Below are positions 45,989-54,072 of a stretch of DNA of 64,000 nucleotides, piece after piece. The DNA is from Paraburkholderia fungorum (GTDB taxonomy: Bacteria; Pseudomonadota; Gammaproteobacteria; Burkholderiales; Burkholderiaceae). The first letter of the stretch is position 1, and each line of letters opens with the position of its first letter. The position numbers were made by a program, and so were the translations under genes. The stretch is taken from assembly GCF_900099835.1 (NCBI RefSeq), contig NZ_FNKP01000002.1:1364001-1428000 (forward strand). Direction: 5' to 3'. The notes beneath the pieces were generated by a model. The model did not search any database. It saw only the letters and a list, made by a program, of their open reading frames with translations, and was not told the origin of the DNA.

Positions 45989-46736
45989 GCTGTCGATAGC
46001 TGACGCGCCGGAAGAACAGGCTCATCCGCGCGAACAGGGTGGTTGGATGGCGGGCGTTCTGTTTCCCGTTCAGCCGTGCGTTTTGTTGCGTATCCGGCGT
46101 CGCGGCACGGCGGTCCTGTTGACCGGCGCGGCTGGTTTTCAGTGTGCGGCTGGAAGAGGATGACGCTGCGTTGGAATCGGTCGATCCGGTCACTCGGCGG
46201 GTCGAATGGAGCGAAGGCGTGGTTGACGCGGAGGCGGTGGACGCAGCGGGCGCGATGAGGCTGGTGTCGTCGGGACCGGCCGGTGCAATCGCAGCCGACT
46301 GCGCCCGCGCAACCTGTCCCGACCAGACCGCCTGCTGACTGCCCTCTTCGATCTGTTGGCCCGGGTTGCTGCTGCCTGCCGGTTCGCGCGCGGCTTCGGT
46401 CGCCGAAGTATTTCCGATTACGGGCAACGCCTCCGTTTGCGCCGAAACTATCTGTCTGACTGGTTGGCTGTTCGCCGCTGCTGGCGCGCCCAAAGACTGC
46501 CGCGCGCTCGCCATGGCGTCGGCATACGCCTGTTGATCGTGTTCGAACCAGACACCATAGGCGACCGTTCCGACCACCCCCAACGTCAGCGCGCTGGCCG
46601 CCGTCACACATAACGCAAGGCGGCTGAAGCGCGGCGCGGGATCGCGCGTGTCGTTTGCGTCGCGCAAATCCTCAGCCGGGAAATCGGCCTGAGCGCCGTT
46701 CGCTTCGGATTGCGGCAAATGGGTGTCGTTAAACAT
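45942..46736 (-). CDS. Single-pass membrane protein with Ser/Ala/Gln-rich tail
   Basis: I recognise no family. The 264-residue product has a cytoplasmic N-terminus, a single helix (about 38-60, LALCVTAASALTLGVVGTVA) and a long low-complexity extracytoplasmic region rich in Ser, Ala, Thr, Gln and Pro, ending NGANPQQQDIYSHP-like. CGGAG lies before the ATG. The end of the gene overlaps the 5' end of the diguanylate cyclase by 47 bases in another frame, so the two are probably translationally linked. It may be a c-di-GMP input or an envelope protein (inference). Confidence 0.65.
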   Translation of the reverse strand: MFNDTHLPQSEANGAQADFPAEDLRDANDTRDPAPRFSRLALCVTAASALTLGVVGTVAYGVWFEHDQQAYADAMASARQSLGAPAAANSQPVRQIVSAQTEALPVIGNTSATEAAREPAGSSNPGQQIEEGSQQAVWSGQVARAQSAAIAPAGPDDTSLIAPAASTASASTTPSLHSTRRVTGSTDSNAASSSSSRTLKTSRAGQQDRRAATPDTQQNARLNGKQNARHPTTLFARMSLFFRRVSYRQHGGANPQQQDIYSHP

Positions 46737-46761
46737 CGCAATACGCTCCGTAACACTCCCG

Positions 46762-46778
46762 TCTGATGACTCATCAGA
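46762..46778. promoter_or_regulatory. 17-bp palindrome upstream of the membrane-protein gene
   Basis: TCTGATGACTCATCAGA is a perfect inverted repeat of 8-base arms around one base. It lies 26 bases upstream of the start codon of the adjacent minus-strand gene and is a good operator candidate. Half-site TCATCA recurs a few bases on. Confidence 0.5.
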
Positions 46779-47217
46779 CTTTCATCACACGATTCGCCAG
46801 GTCGCTACAAGCATTGCTAAAGCAATGTAACTCGCGCACTGCCCGCCGACAATACACCTTGGCGATGCTTTAAACGCTACGGCGCGCTGCGGATTGATGT
46901 GGGCAAAGTCCGGTAAAAAATGCAGCGCGGCGTGGTGCGCGATGAAAGGCACTGGATCAACACTGGCGCGTTTTTACAGACAAAAACATGCGATCGATCG
47001 CTACGCAAATTCGATTGCCCGGCCCCTGCCCGCCCTTCGTCAAATCTGCCTATCACCGCTTCAAAGCCACTTCAAAGCCGCTTTAAACGCCCAAACCCTC
47101 GCGAATCGTCTGCGGAACCTGTACTGTTCAGAATTTCCGTAACAGTGCGCACGTGGCGCAAACGCCACGCCGGGCCGCGAGCGGATTCCGCTTGCTGTCA
47201 TCGGTCTGCCTACCGAC
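46779..47217. other. Intergenic region with a small tandem repeat
   Basis: No gene with support. Near 47059 the unit CTTCAAAGCC occurs twice in tandem with a third degenerate copy (CTTTAAACGCC). The divergent promoters of the flanking genes should lie here. Confidence 0.35.
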
Positions 47218-48285
47218 ATGTCGAACGTCTATCACCACAAACCGCTCACGCCGTTTCGCCGCGCTCTCGCGCGTTTTTCCCTCTCCGAACCCGCGAAATA
47301 CACCAAGCTGGCGCTCGGTCTCTGGATCGGTTTCGCGATCCCGTCACTACTGGGTTTTCCCGAAGCTGCCGTATCGCTGGCCGGTTCAGCGATGCTGACG
47401 CTGGCGCTCGGAAGCTCGATTTCGGCGGCCCGCAGCTACTTTTACAAGCGCGTTCTGTCCAACGTCGTGGCGATGCCGCTGGGCACGCTGCTGATCTGGG
47501 CGACCGCGCCGCACCTGTGGCTCGGCGCATTGCTGCTGCCGTTCGTGATCTTCGCGATCGTCAGCTTGCGGCCTTCCGTGTTCCAGATGACCAGCATCAC
47601 CGTGCCGATGACGCTCGTTCTCTATACCGGCGAGCACATCTCGCTGGTCGAACAGCGGTTGATCGGCGTCGTGCTGGGCATGCTGCTCGGTTTCATCATC
47701 CAGCAGGTCGCGTTCCCGCCCGATCACGGTTTCTGGGCGAACACGCTGGTCAACGATGGCAATGAAGAGTCGACAGACACGCTCGCGCAGCTCGCCGCGG
47801 GCGACCTCGAGCGTGCGCAACTCAAGCCGGCCACCGCGAAATTGCGGGTGCTCAGCACCAACCTCAAACAGGCGCACACGCTGCTGAAAACCGACATCGA
47901 GCAGGCCTGGGTTTCTCCGCACCTCAAGCGCAACCGGGTACGGGGGCCACTGTTCGCGTGCTATCAGGAGACCTTCGATTCGCTGGTCAATTTCCTCGAA
48001 ACCATGGACACCTTTCACGACCAGTTCGCCGCGCTCGACGCGCCGTGGCGTGAAGCTTTTCTCGCCCGGCTCGCGCGACTCGTTGCGGCGCACCGGCAAC
48101 TGGCCGAGGCGGCCGACCTGCGCGAGGAGCGTCCGCCGCTGTCGGCACCGCCGTTGCAGATGGAAGAGTTGAGTCATCTGATCCAGGACCTTCCCGTCAC
48201 CAATGTATTCACGAGCGTGTACCTTGGTCATTTGACGGGTTACGGCATTCTGCTGTGCCGTCTGAGTGAATTGCATACCGCCTGA
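47218..48285 (+). CDS. FUSC/aromatic-acid-exporter-like membrane protein
   Basis: The 355-residue product has about six helices in its N-terminal half (LALGLWIGFAIPSLLGFPEA, SAMLTLALGSSISAARSYFYKR, LGVVLGMLLGFIIQQVAFPP) and a long cytoplasmic helical C-terminal half. The pattern resembles the ArAE/FUSC family, which exports aromatic acids or antiseptics. Only one membrane unit is present. No HlyD-type partner is adjacent, so it may act alone. The start codon lacks a clear binding site. Confidence 0.8.
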   Translation: MSNVYHHKPLTPFRRALARFSLSEPAKYTKLALGLWIGFAIPSLLGFPEAAVSLAGSAMLTLALGSSISAARSYFYKRVLSNVVAMPLGTLLIWATAPHLWLGALLLPFVIFAIVSLRPSVFQMTSITVPMTLVLYTGEHISLVEQRLIGVVLGMLLGFIIQQVAFPPDHGFWANTLVNDGNEESTDTLAQLAAGDLERAQLKPATAKLRVLSTNLKQAHTLLKTDIEQAWVSPHLKRNRVRGPLFACYQETFDSLVNFLETMDTFHDQFAALDAPWREAFLARLARLVAAHRQLAEAADLREERPPLSAPPLQMEELSHLIQDLPVTNVFTSVYLGHLTGYGILLCRLSELHTA

Positions 48286-48320
48286 CGTTAGTCCGCAGAC
48301 GGTCCGCACTGGTAATCCGC

Positions 48321-48680
48321 TCACTGCACCGTGATCGTTTCCTTCATGTTCGGATGAATGCCGCAGAACACGTTGTAGACGCCGGGTTTGTCGAACTTGT
48401 ACTGGTACGAGTCGTTCTGATCGAGCGCGGCGGAGCGGAACATGCCGGCGTCGTTGACGACCGTATGCGGTTCGCCGTCGAGATTCTTCCAGGTCACGGT
48501 CGAGCCGGCCTTGATCGTCAGCGCCATCGGCGAGAACATGAAATTCTTGATGACGACCGCGCCCGGCGTTTCGGCGCGTGCCAGTGGCAATACGATGGTC
48601 GTCGTCGCAACCGACACAGCGACAGTCGCTGCGCGTCCCAGCAGATAGATCCACGTGCGGTTGAAGAAATTAGTTTGCAT
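48321..48680 (-). CDS. Cupredoxin (plastocyanin/pseudoazurin-like)
   Basis: The 119-residue product has a signal segment (about 10-36) and a blue-copper domain. The type-1 copper ligands are visible: His72 (GEPHTVV), then Cys106, His109 and Met112 in FCGIHPNM. It is a periplasmic electron carrier. It follows the metallophosphoesterase gene by 33 bases on the same strand and should share its transcript. The electron partners are unknown. Confidence 0.92.
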   Translation of the reverse strand: MQTNFFNRTWIYLLGRAATVAVSVATTTIVLPLARAETPGAVVIKNFMFSPMALTIKAGSTVTWKNLDGEPHTVVNDAGMFRSAALDQNDSYQYKFDKPGVYNVFCGIHPNMKETITVQ

Positions 48681-48713
48681 GACTGATCTCCGGTATTAAA
48701 AAAATGGCTGATA

Positions 48714-49658
48714 TCAAACCAGCGTGGTGTCGGCCAGCGTCGCTTTCAGCGGATGCTCCGCGATGCTGATACGCGTGACACCCAGCATTTTCGGAAGCTG
48801 ATCGCTTGCGACGGTGAGCGGCCCAGGGCCGGTGCCGTTGCCCGCTGTCGGCTGCGGGTACGCGGTTGAACGCGCGGTGTGAAACGTGATGTTGCCTTCC
48901 ACCTTCGAGACAATCTGATGAATGTGGCCGTTGAGCACCGTCACCGAACCGAAGCGCTTCAGATAGCTCATCGCCTGACCCGCGTCACCGGTGCCCCATC
49001 CCCACGGTTCGTAGATCGTCCACATCGGCATGTGGGCAAAGACGACGATCGGTGTGCTCGATGAGCGTCCCTTGAGATCATTTTCAAGCCAGGCCAGTTG
49101 CTCGTCTCCAAGCCCCCCCAGGCCGTTCGGCTTGAAGTGCATCACGTTGACGAGACCGACAAAATGCACGCCCTGATGATCGAAGCTGTAGTAGCCCCGG
49201 TTATCCGATGCCTGGCCGAAGCGTTTGAAGTATTCGGTACCGGGGCCGTCGGTCACGTCGTGTTCGCCGGGCACCGTGTGCAGTTCGGTGATGTTCAGAC
49301 CTGACATCAACTGCGCCGCCAGATCGAACTCAGAGGCTTTGGACAGATGCGTGATGTCGCCGGTGTGGAGGGTCAGCGCCGGCTTGACGGGCATCGCGTT
49401 GACGTACTCGATGGTCTGCTTCAGCGTGCCCGCCACGTCCGGGTTGGCTTCCTTGTTGAAGCCGATATGCGAGTCGCTGATCTGCAGAAAGAGCGGCACG
49501 CCCTTGCTTGCCGCCGATGAATTCGCGTCGGCCGCCAGCGCCAGTTCGACCGGCGTGAGCACGCCACCGGCCAGAACGAACACGGTGCCCAGCCCGCCGA
49601 ATGCGAGGCACTTCAACGCGCCGCGACGCGCGGGATCGAATGAATGATGTGATGACAT
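48714..49658 (-). CDS. Tat-exported metallophosphoesterase
   Basis: The 314-residue product begins with a Tat-like signal (DPARRGALKCLAFGGL). Calcineurin-type motifs follow: LFLQISDSHIGF, TLHTGDITHLS, PGEHDV (Glu where most relatives have Asn), IVVFAHMPMW and LNGHIHQI. It should bind two metals and hydrolyse phosphate esters in the periplasm. GAGG precedes the ATG. The cupredoxin gene comes next on the same strand, an arrangement I have seen in Burkholderia. The physiological substrate is unknown. Confidence 0.9.
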   Translation of the reverse strand: MSSHHSFDPARRGALKCLAFGGLGTVFVLAGGVLTPVELALAADANSSAASKGVPLFLQISDSHIGFNKEANPDVAGTLKQTIEYVNAMPVKPALTLHTGDITHLSKASEFDLAAQLMSGLNITELHTVPGEHDVTDGPGTEYFKRFGQASDNRGYYSFDHQGVHFVGLVNVMHFKPNGLGGLGDEQLAWLENDLKGRSSSTPIVVFAHMPMWTIYEPWGWGTGDAGQAMSYLKRFGSVTVLNGHIHQIVSKVEGNITFHTARSTAYPQPTAGNGTGPGPLTVASDQLPKMLGVTRISIAEHPLKATLADTTLV

Positions 49659-49993
49659 GTTGACCTCAAGATGAAGACTCGCAGGCCGGCTGCGGGTTAG
49701 TCCGGCGGCCCTTCGCGACTCGGTTCATCAGGCAGGACTGGGGTCGGCCGGGTTTTATTCCGGCTTTTTTGCGGGCCAGGGTTTTCTCTGGTCCGTCTGG
49801 CCAGACGTTTTCTTTCCCGACTACGAAACATGCCTGAAAAGCATGCCCACCCACTTATAAAGTCTTTTTCTTCCGATCAGACAGCCTCTACATTTCACTC
49901 AAGGCAGATGTTTAGAGCAGATCGCAACCCACTGAATCACTCGCGAGACGCTCTGCCCCATACCGCAAACACATACCTATCCAGGAGTTGAAA
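49659..49993. other. Divergent intergenic region upstream of the SDR gene
   Basis: No gene is seen. It contains a run of short hairpins, listed separately and in the findings, and T-rich stretches. Confidence 0.4.
49747..49770 (+). other. Terminator-like hairpin in SDR leader
   Basis: GCCGG-8 bases-CCGGC is followed by six T residues on the plus strand. Two more short dyads follow within 40 bases (CCAG..CTGG and GTCTGGCCAGAC at about 49796-49807). No plus-strand gene ends just before it. An attenuator or leader element is possible. Confidence 0.4.
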
Positions 49994-50740
49994 ATGGACC
50001 AGCCTGTCATCCTGATTACCGGCGCACTTACCGGCATCGGTCGCGCCACGGCCTTTGCCTTCGCCACCAGCGGTGCAAGACTTGTCGTCTCGGGACGTCG
50101 TGAAGCCGAAGGCAGGACGCTCGAAAAGGAACTGCGCGAACTGGGTGCGGACGCACATTTCATCCAGGCCGACGTGCGTCGCGACGAAGAAGTCGCGAAT
50201 CTCGTCGATCAGACCGTGGCCCGCTTTGGCCGCATCGATGCCGCCGTCAACAATGCGGGCACCGAAGGTCAGCCGGGCGCGATCACGAACCAGACCGCCG
50301 AGAGCTACAGCGCGACCTTCGACACCAACGTGCTCGGCACGTTGCTCAGCATGAAACATGAGCTCCGCGTGATGTCCGCGCAAAAGAGCGGCAGCGTGGT
50401 GAATATTTCGTCGACCTATGGTCATGAAGGCGCAGCGTTCGCGTCCGTGTATGCGGGCAGCAAACATGCAGTCGAGGGGATGACGAAATCGGCGGCGCTG
50501 GAAGTCGCGTCGCTTGGCGTGCGGGTCAATGCCGTCGCGCCAGGACCGACAGACACGGGCATGCTCGACCGCTTCACCGCTACGCCGGAAAACAAGGCGG
50601 CGCTCGCCGCGACGGTACCGCTTGGGCGTATCGGCAAGCCCGACGAAGTGGCCCGCGCGGTTCTGTTTCTGGCATCGGACGCGGCGTCGTTTGTGACGGG
50701 GCAGATCGTTTCCGTCGATGGCGGCAAGACCGCCGGTTGA
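49994..50740 (+). CDS. Short-chain dehydrogenase/reductase (SDR)
   Basis: The 248-residue product has the NAD(P) motif TGALTGIG (9-16), NNAG (86-89), the active Ser in VNISS (139/140), and YxxxK at Tyr153/Lys157. It ends TGQIVSVDGGKTAG. The substrate is unknown; it is typical of glucose/ribitol-like or acyl-like SDRs. AGGAG precedes ATG at about eight bases; a TTG two codons upstream is not needed. Single gene. Confidence 0.93.
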   Translation: MDQPVILITGALTGIGRATAFAFATSGARLVVSGRREAEGRTLEKELRELGADAHFIQADVRRDEEVANLVDQTVARFGRIDAAVNNAGTEGQPGAITNQTAESYSATFDTNVLGTLLSMKHELRVMSAQKSGSVVNISSTYGHEGAAFASVYAGSKHAVEGMTKSAALEVASLGVRVNAVAPGPTDTGMLDRFTATPENKAALAATVPLGRIGKPDEVARAVLFLASDAASFVTGQIVSVDGGKTAG

Positions 50741-50840
50741 TCAGCAAACAGCGTTCGTCGTAGCGATGCATCGATGAGTTGTCTGTGTGCGAACCGTCTA
50801 TCGTCATAGGCGGTTCGCTATCCGTCGAATCGCCGGTTCG

Positions 50841-51863
50841 CTATCCACTAACCGCCGCAACGATCCGCGCACGCATTGCCGGATCAGGCAACGCGCCCGA
50901 ACCCGCGCGAGCATTGTCGGCCATATATTGCGGACGCCCTGTGCCGGGAATTACCACCGTCACCGCAGGTTGCGCGAGCACGAACTTCAGGAGTATCTGC
51001 GCCCAACTCGTGCAGCCGATTTCCGCCGCCCACGCAGGCAGCGGCGTTTTGCCGACTCGCGCGAGCAAACCGCCGCCGCCAAAAGGCTGATTGATCACCA
51101 CCGCAATCCCGAGTTCGGCGGCGAGCGGCAAGATGCGCTGCTCGGCCGCGCGGTCATCTGCTGCGTAGTTGATCTGGACGAAGTCTGGCTTTTCACTGCG
51201 CATGACGGCCTCGACTTCATCGAATGCACTCGATGTGTAGTGCGTAATGCCGATATAGCGAATCCGCCCTTGCGCTTTCCATTCGCGCAATGTGGCGAGT
51301 TGCGTGCGCCAGTCGAGCAGATTATGAACCTGCATCAGATCGATACGCGGTTGCTGGAAGAGACGTAGCGATTCTTCCATTTGCGCGATGCCCGCATCGC
51401 GTCCTGTGGTCCAGACCTTCGTGGCAATGAAGGCTTTACTATGGGCGTCGAGTTGCGTGAGCAATGCGCCGGCGACCGCTTCCGACGAGCCGTACATCGG
51501 CGATGAATCGATCACCGAGCCGCCCGCTTCGAAGAGAATCCGCAGGACGTCGGCGAGTTGTGCACGCGCGGCAGGGTCGTTGCCGACATCGAAGGTGCGC
51601 CAGGTACCGCAGCCGACCATGGGCAATCGCTCGCCGGTTGATGGGATCACTCGTTGACCGATGCGAGGCAACGCGGGGCTGGCTGCTTGCGATTGCAGTT
51701 GTGATTGTGGTTGCGGTTGCGACGAAGCCGGAGCTTGCGCCTGTGCCGATACCCACGCCGGTAAAGCAAGCGAAGCCGGCAAGCCGATCGCCGCCCTCCT
51801 TGCCGCGCGCAGAAAACGCCTTCTGGCAAGGCTCGGCGCGTCGTCCTTCAACGAAAATGCCAT
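50841..51863 (-). CDS. Tat-exported aldo/keto reductase
   Basis: The 340-residue product has a Tat signal (LARRRFLRAARRAAIG) followed by a Gln/Pro/Ser-rich linker (SSQPQPQSQLQSQAAS). The AKR barrel then shows VIDSSPMYGSSE (Asp, Tyr), FIATKVW (Lys) and MQVHNLLDW (His). Export of an NADPH-linked barrel to the periplasm is unusual, but such Tat-borne AKRs are known in proteobacteria. The substrate is unknown. It lies on the minus strand after a small hypothetical gene and the GST gene. Confidence 0.88.
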   Translation of the reverse strand: MAFSLKDDAPSLARRRFLRAARRAAIGLPASLALPAWVSAQAQAPASSQPQPQSQLQSQAASPALPRIGQRVIPSTGERLPMVGCGTWRTFDVGNDPAARAQLADVLRILFEAGGSVIDSSPMYGSSEAVAGALLTQLDAHSKAFIATKVWTTGRDAGIAQMEESLRLFQQPRIDLMQVHNLLDWRTQLATLREWKAQGRIRYIGITHYTSSAFDEVEAVMRSEKPDFVQINYAADDRAAEQRILPLAAELGIAVVINQPFGGGGLLARVGKTPLPAWAAEIGCTSWAQILLKFVLAQPAVTVVIPGTGRPQYMADNARAGSGALPDPAMRARIVAAVSG

Positions 51864-51980
51864 AACGTGCCCTCGATTCGCGAGCGGTATAGTGAGTCTG
51901 CACGATACGGCAATTCGGCGCGATGCGCCGGAGAGAACATCGGCGATGCGATTCGAAAAGCACTCGAAGAAATCCAGTCT

Positions 51981-52220
51981 CTATTTGAAGACATGCCCAC
52001 AGAACGGCAGACTGCCGGCTTGCGTGAAAACCGCAGCCGATCCGATGCGCGCGTCCAGCGCGAACCGGTCGGCGGCCACTGCAGAGCTGGCCGCCGCAGC
52101 AATAGCGATGACCGCAATCGCCATACGCCGCCACCATTTCGCGCGACCGCCAGCGGCGTCCGACACGCTACGCCAACTCGCGAGAAGAGTCATCGTCAGT
52201 GCAACGATTGCGCAGCACAT
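51981..52220 (-). CDS. Small membrane hypothetical protein
   Basis: The product of about 79 residues begins MCCAIVALTMTLLASWRSVS, with two hydrophobic helices (MAIAVIAIAAAASSAVAA is the second) and a short polar C-terminus. No family is recognised. It sits between the GST and aldo/keto reductase genes on the same strand and starts just past the GST stop. Its reality rests on the hydrophobic pattern and position only. Confidence 0.4.
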   Translation of the reverse strand: MCCAIVALTMTLLASWRSVSDAAGGRAKWWRRMAIAVIAIAAAASSAVAADRFALDARIGSAAVFTQAGSLPFCGHVFK

Positions 52221-52230
52221 GAGCGGCCTC

Positions 52231-52869
52231 TCACGCATTCATCGCAGCATACGCGGGTCGCGCGGGAAACGGATTGCGCCATGCGTCGAGTGAATTCAGC
52301 TGATCGTGCCAGCGCAGTACTTCGGCAAATTCGCCGACCGGCATCGCCGCGTCTTTCGCGTAGGGCAACGTGATGCCCACGGAGAAATCCGCGACCGACA
52401 TCTCATCGCCCAGCAACCACTTGCGTCCCTTGAGATGCTGATCGAGCACCGCTGCATGCTTGCGATAAAACCCTTGCGCCTCGGCCACTTTGGCTTCGTC
52501 GGGCGCGCCCATTCCGGCCCACGGCTTGATGATGTACTCGAAGTAAAGCGAGCCCCCATGCCGCAAAAGATGCTGACTGTTCCAGCTCATCCAGCGCACT
52601 ACGTCGATCTGCTGGTGAGCGTTGCGCGGCCAGAGGCCCGACTCGGTCCGCTGTGCCAGATGGCAGAGAATCGCATCGGCCTCCCAGAGACTTCGTTCAC
52701 CGTCGACAAGACATGGCGCCTTGCCATTCGGATTGATTGCCAGATAATCCGGGCGGGCCTGCTCGCCTTTTCCTAGATCGACGAATACGTATTCGATTGG
52801 TAATCCCAGGTATCCGGCAAGCGCGCAAGCCTTGCGGGGCGACAAAGTTTCGGCGTAGTAGAGCTTCAT
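52231..52869 (-). CDS. Glutathione S-transferase
   Basis: The 212-residue product has an N-terminal thioredoxin-fold half (MKLYYAETLSPRKACALAGY, NPNGKAPCLVDGE, LWEADAILCHLA) and a helical C-terminal domain (WLLGDEMSVADFSVGITLPY). It should conjugate glutathione to an electrophile or reduce a peroxide in the cytoplasm. It follows a degenerate gene and a promoter-like site on the same strand. Reasonable alternatives are GstB or beta-class enzymes. Confidence 0.9.
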   Translation of the reverse strand: MKLYYAETLSPRKACALAGYLGLPIEYVFVDLGKGEQARPDYLAINPNGKAPCLVDGERSLWEADAILCHLAQRTESGLWPRNAHQQIDVVRWMSWNSQHLLRHGGSLYFEYIIKPWAGMGAPDEAKVAEAQGFYRKHAAVLDQHLKGRKWLLGDEMSVADFSVGITLPYAKDAAMPVGEFAEVLRWHDQLNSLDAWRNPFPARPAYAAMNA

Positions 52870-53015
52870 CTTTCGACCTCGGTTCGTGGTGGTGTGTAGC
52901 GAATAAGCACTGAAACAGGCTGAATTAGTCTTGCCTCACTCCTTTTTCATTCCGACAGGATCAGCAAGCCGGTCGGGACTCGCGGACCAGAAGCGCTCAT
53001 AGCGCCTTAATCAGG

Positions 53016-53190
53016 TCATCGCTTCTTACATCGGGCGGCAAACGGGATGGCCCGCGTGATCAGACCCACGTCGTCCAGCACGTGGAGGTCGAGCCGCTTG
53101 ATGACCGCAAGCCGCTTGAGCGGAAACGGCTACCCGATTTCTTTCACCGACAGGCCCATCTAGCGTTCGAGCTGCCGTAGTGGCCACAAA
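53016..53190 (-). pseudogene. Possible remnant of a DNA-binding regulator gene
   Basis: The frame reads ...WPLRQLER, stop, MGLSVKEIG, stop, then LKRLAVIKRLDLHVLDDVGLITR and ends with a stop. Two in-frame TAG codons break what could be a helix-turn-helix protein. I cannot name the family, and the region could be noncoding. A promoter-like signal faces this way directly upstream. Confidence 0.25.
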
Positions 53191-53227
53191 CGTTGAAAAC
53201 TTGCGATCAGGTTGACTGAATCAAGAC

Positions 53228-53270
53228 TTCACCATGTGGTGAACTATAGTCGTTGAACGAACGAGGTCAA
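53228..53270 (-). promoter_or_regulatory. Candidate promoter with overlapping palindrome
   Basis: On the minus strand TTGACC (53265-53270) and TATAGT (53243-53248) are 16 bases apart. Immediately downstream, at 53228-53243, lies TTCACCATGTGGTGAA, a perfect inverted repeat of seven-base arms around TG. The dyad overlaps the expected start of transcription, as in repressor-controlled promoters. It faces the GST gene. Confidence 0.5.
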
Positions 53271-53281
53271 GCTTTTTTTGA

Positions 53282-53896
53282 CTACAGCAATCCGTAGCGA
53301 ATCAATTCTTCCGACAGACCTGCGGCGTCGATAAACCGGTATCCCTGCAGGCCCACGTCGATCGCGCCGGTTACATTGGCTTGGGTATCGTCGATAAAAA
53401 GTGTTTCGGCGGCGCTCGCCCCGAGCTGATCGAGACAGCCGAGATAAGTTTGCGCCGCCGGTTTCGCCGCGCCGAACGACGCCGACGAATAAACGTGCGA
53501 GCCGAACAGCCGTGCGACCGGCGGATTCAGATAGTCGATGTGATCGGTGAACAGGCGGCAATTGTTGGTGAGCACGGCAATCCGCTGCGTCGCAGCGACT
53601 TTGGCGGCCAGCGCGAGCACTGGCTCGTTCGGCGTAATCGACGCGTGGCGCGCGGCCAGCCATTCCGCGCGAGTGATCGGATAGTTCAGCAGCGCGGCCA
53701 GTTCGAGCAGATATTCGTCGTCGCTGATCTCACCTGCGTCGGCCCGTGCTTCGAGGCCCGAACCCCAGATCGCGTAACGGACTGTCTCCGCGCTCCGCCC
53801 GGTGGACGTCGCCAGATGATCCACCCGCGCAGCGCGGTCGTAGTGCGAGAGAACGCCTTCCATATCGAACAGAACCAGCGTGATGGATGTACTCAT
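53282..53896 (-). CDS. HAD-superfamily hydrolase
   Basis: The 204-residue product has motif I FDMEGVL, motif II LTNN, motif III AKP and motif IV FIDDTQANV. The second acidic residue of motif I is Glu instead of the usual Asp, so the leaving-group chemistry may differ. A cap domain of the C1 type follows motif I. GAGG precedes ATG. The substrate is unknown; small phosphate esters are likely. Confidence 0.88.
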   Translation of the reverse strand: MSTSITLVLFDMEGVLSHYDRAARVDHLATSTGRSAETVRYAIWGSGLEARADAGEISDDEYLLELAALLNYPITRAEWLAARHASITPNEPVLALAAKVAATQRIAVLTNNCRLFTDHIDYLNPPVARLFGSHVYSSASFGAAKPAAQTYLGCLDQLGASAAETLFIDDTQANVTGAIDVGLQGYRFIDAAGLSEELIRYGLL

Positions 53897-54072
53897 GCTG
53901 TCGGCCTCGTGACGAACGTTTTGCCGCTCCTATTGTGCATCGACATATCTCTGCTGCCATCGGGCAAAAAATTGCGCGCTGGCCTCAACGATTTTTCGAT
54001 GTGACGGAATAAAGCCACGACGCCGTGCGTTCAATAACCGCAACGACCATCGGTCATCAGGGAGGTGCGGCC

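Noticed and set aside
46894..47142. 82-codon plus-strand frame upstream of the FUSC-like gene
   Set aside because: Its reading crosses the degenerate CTTCAAAGCC repeat and lacks a binding site and signal.
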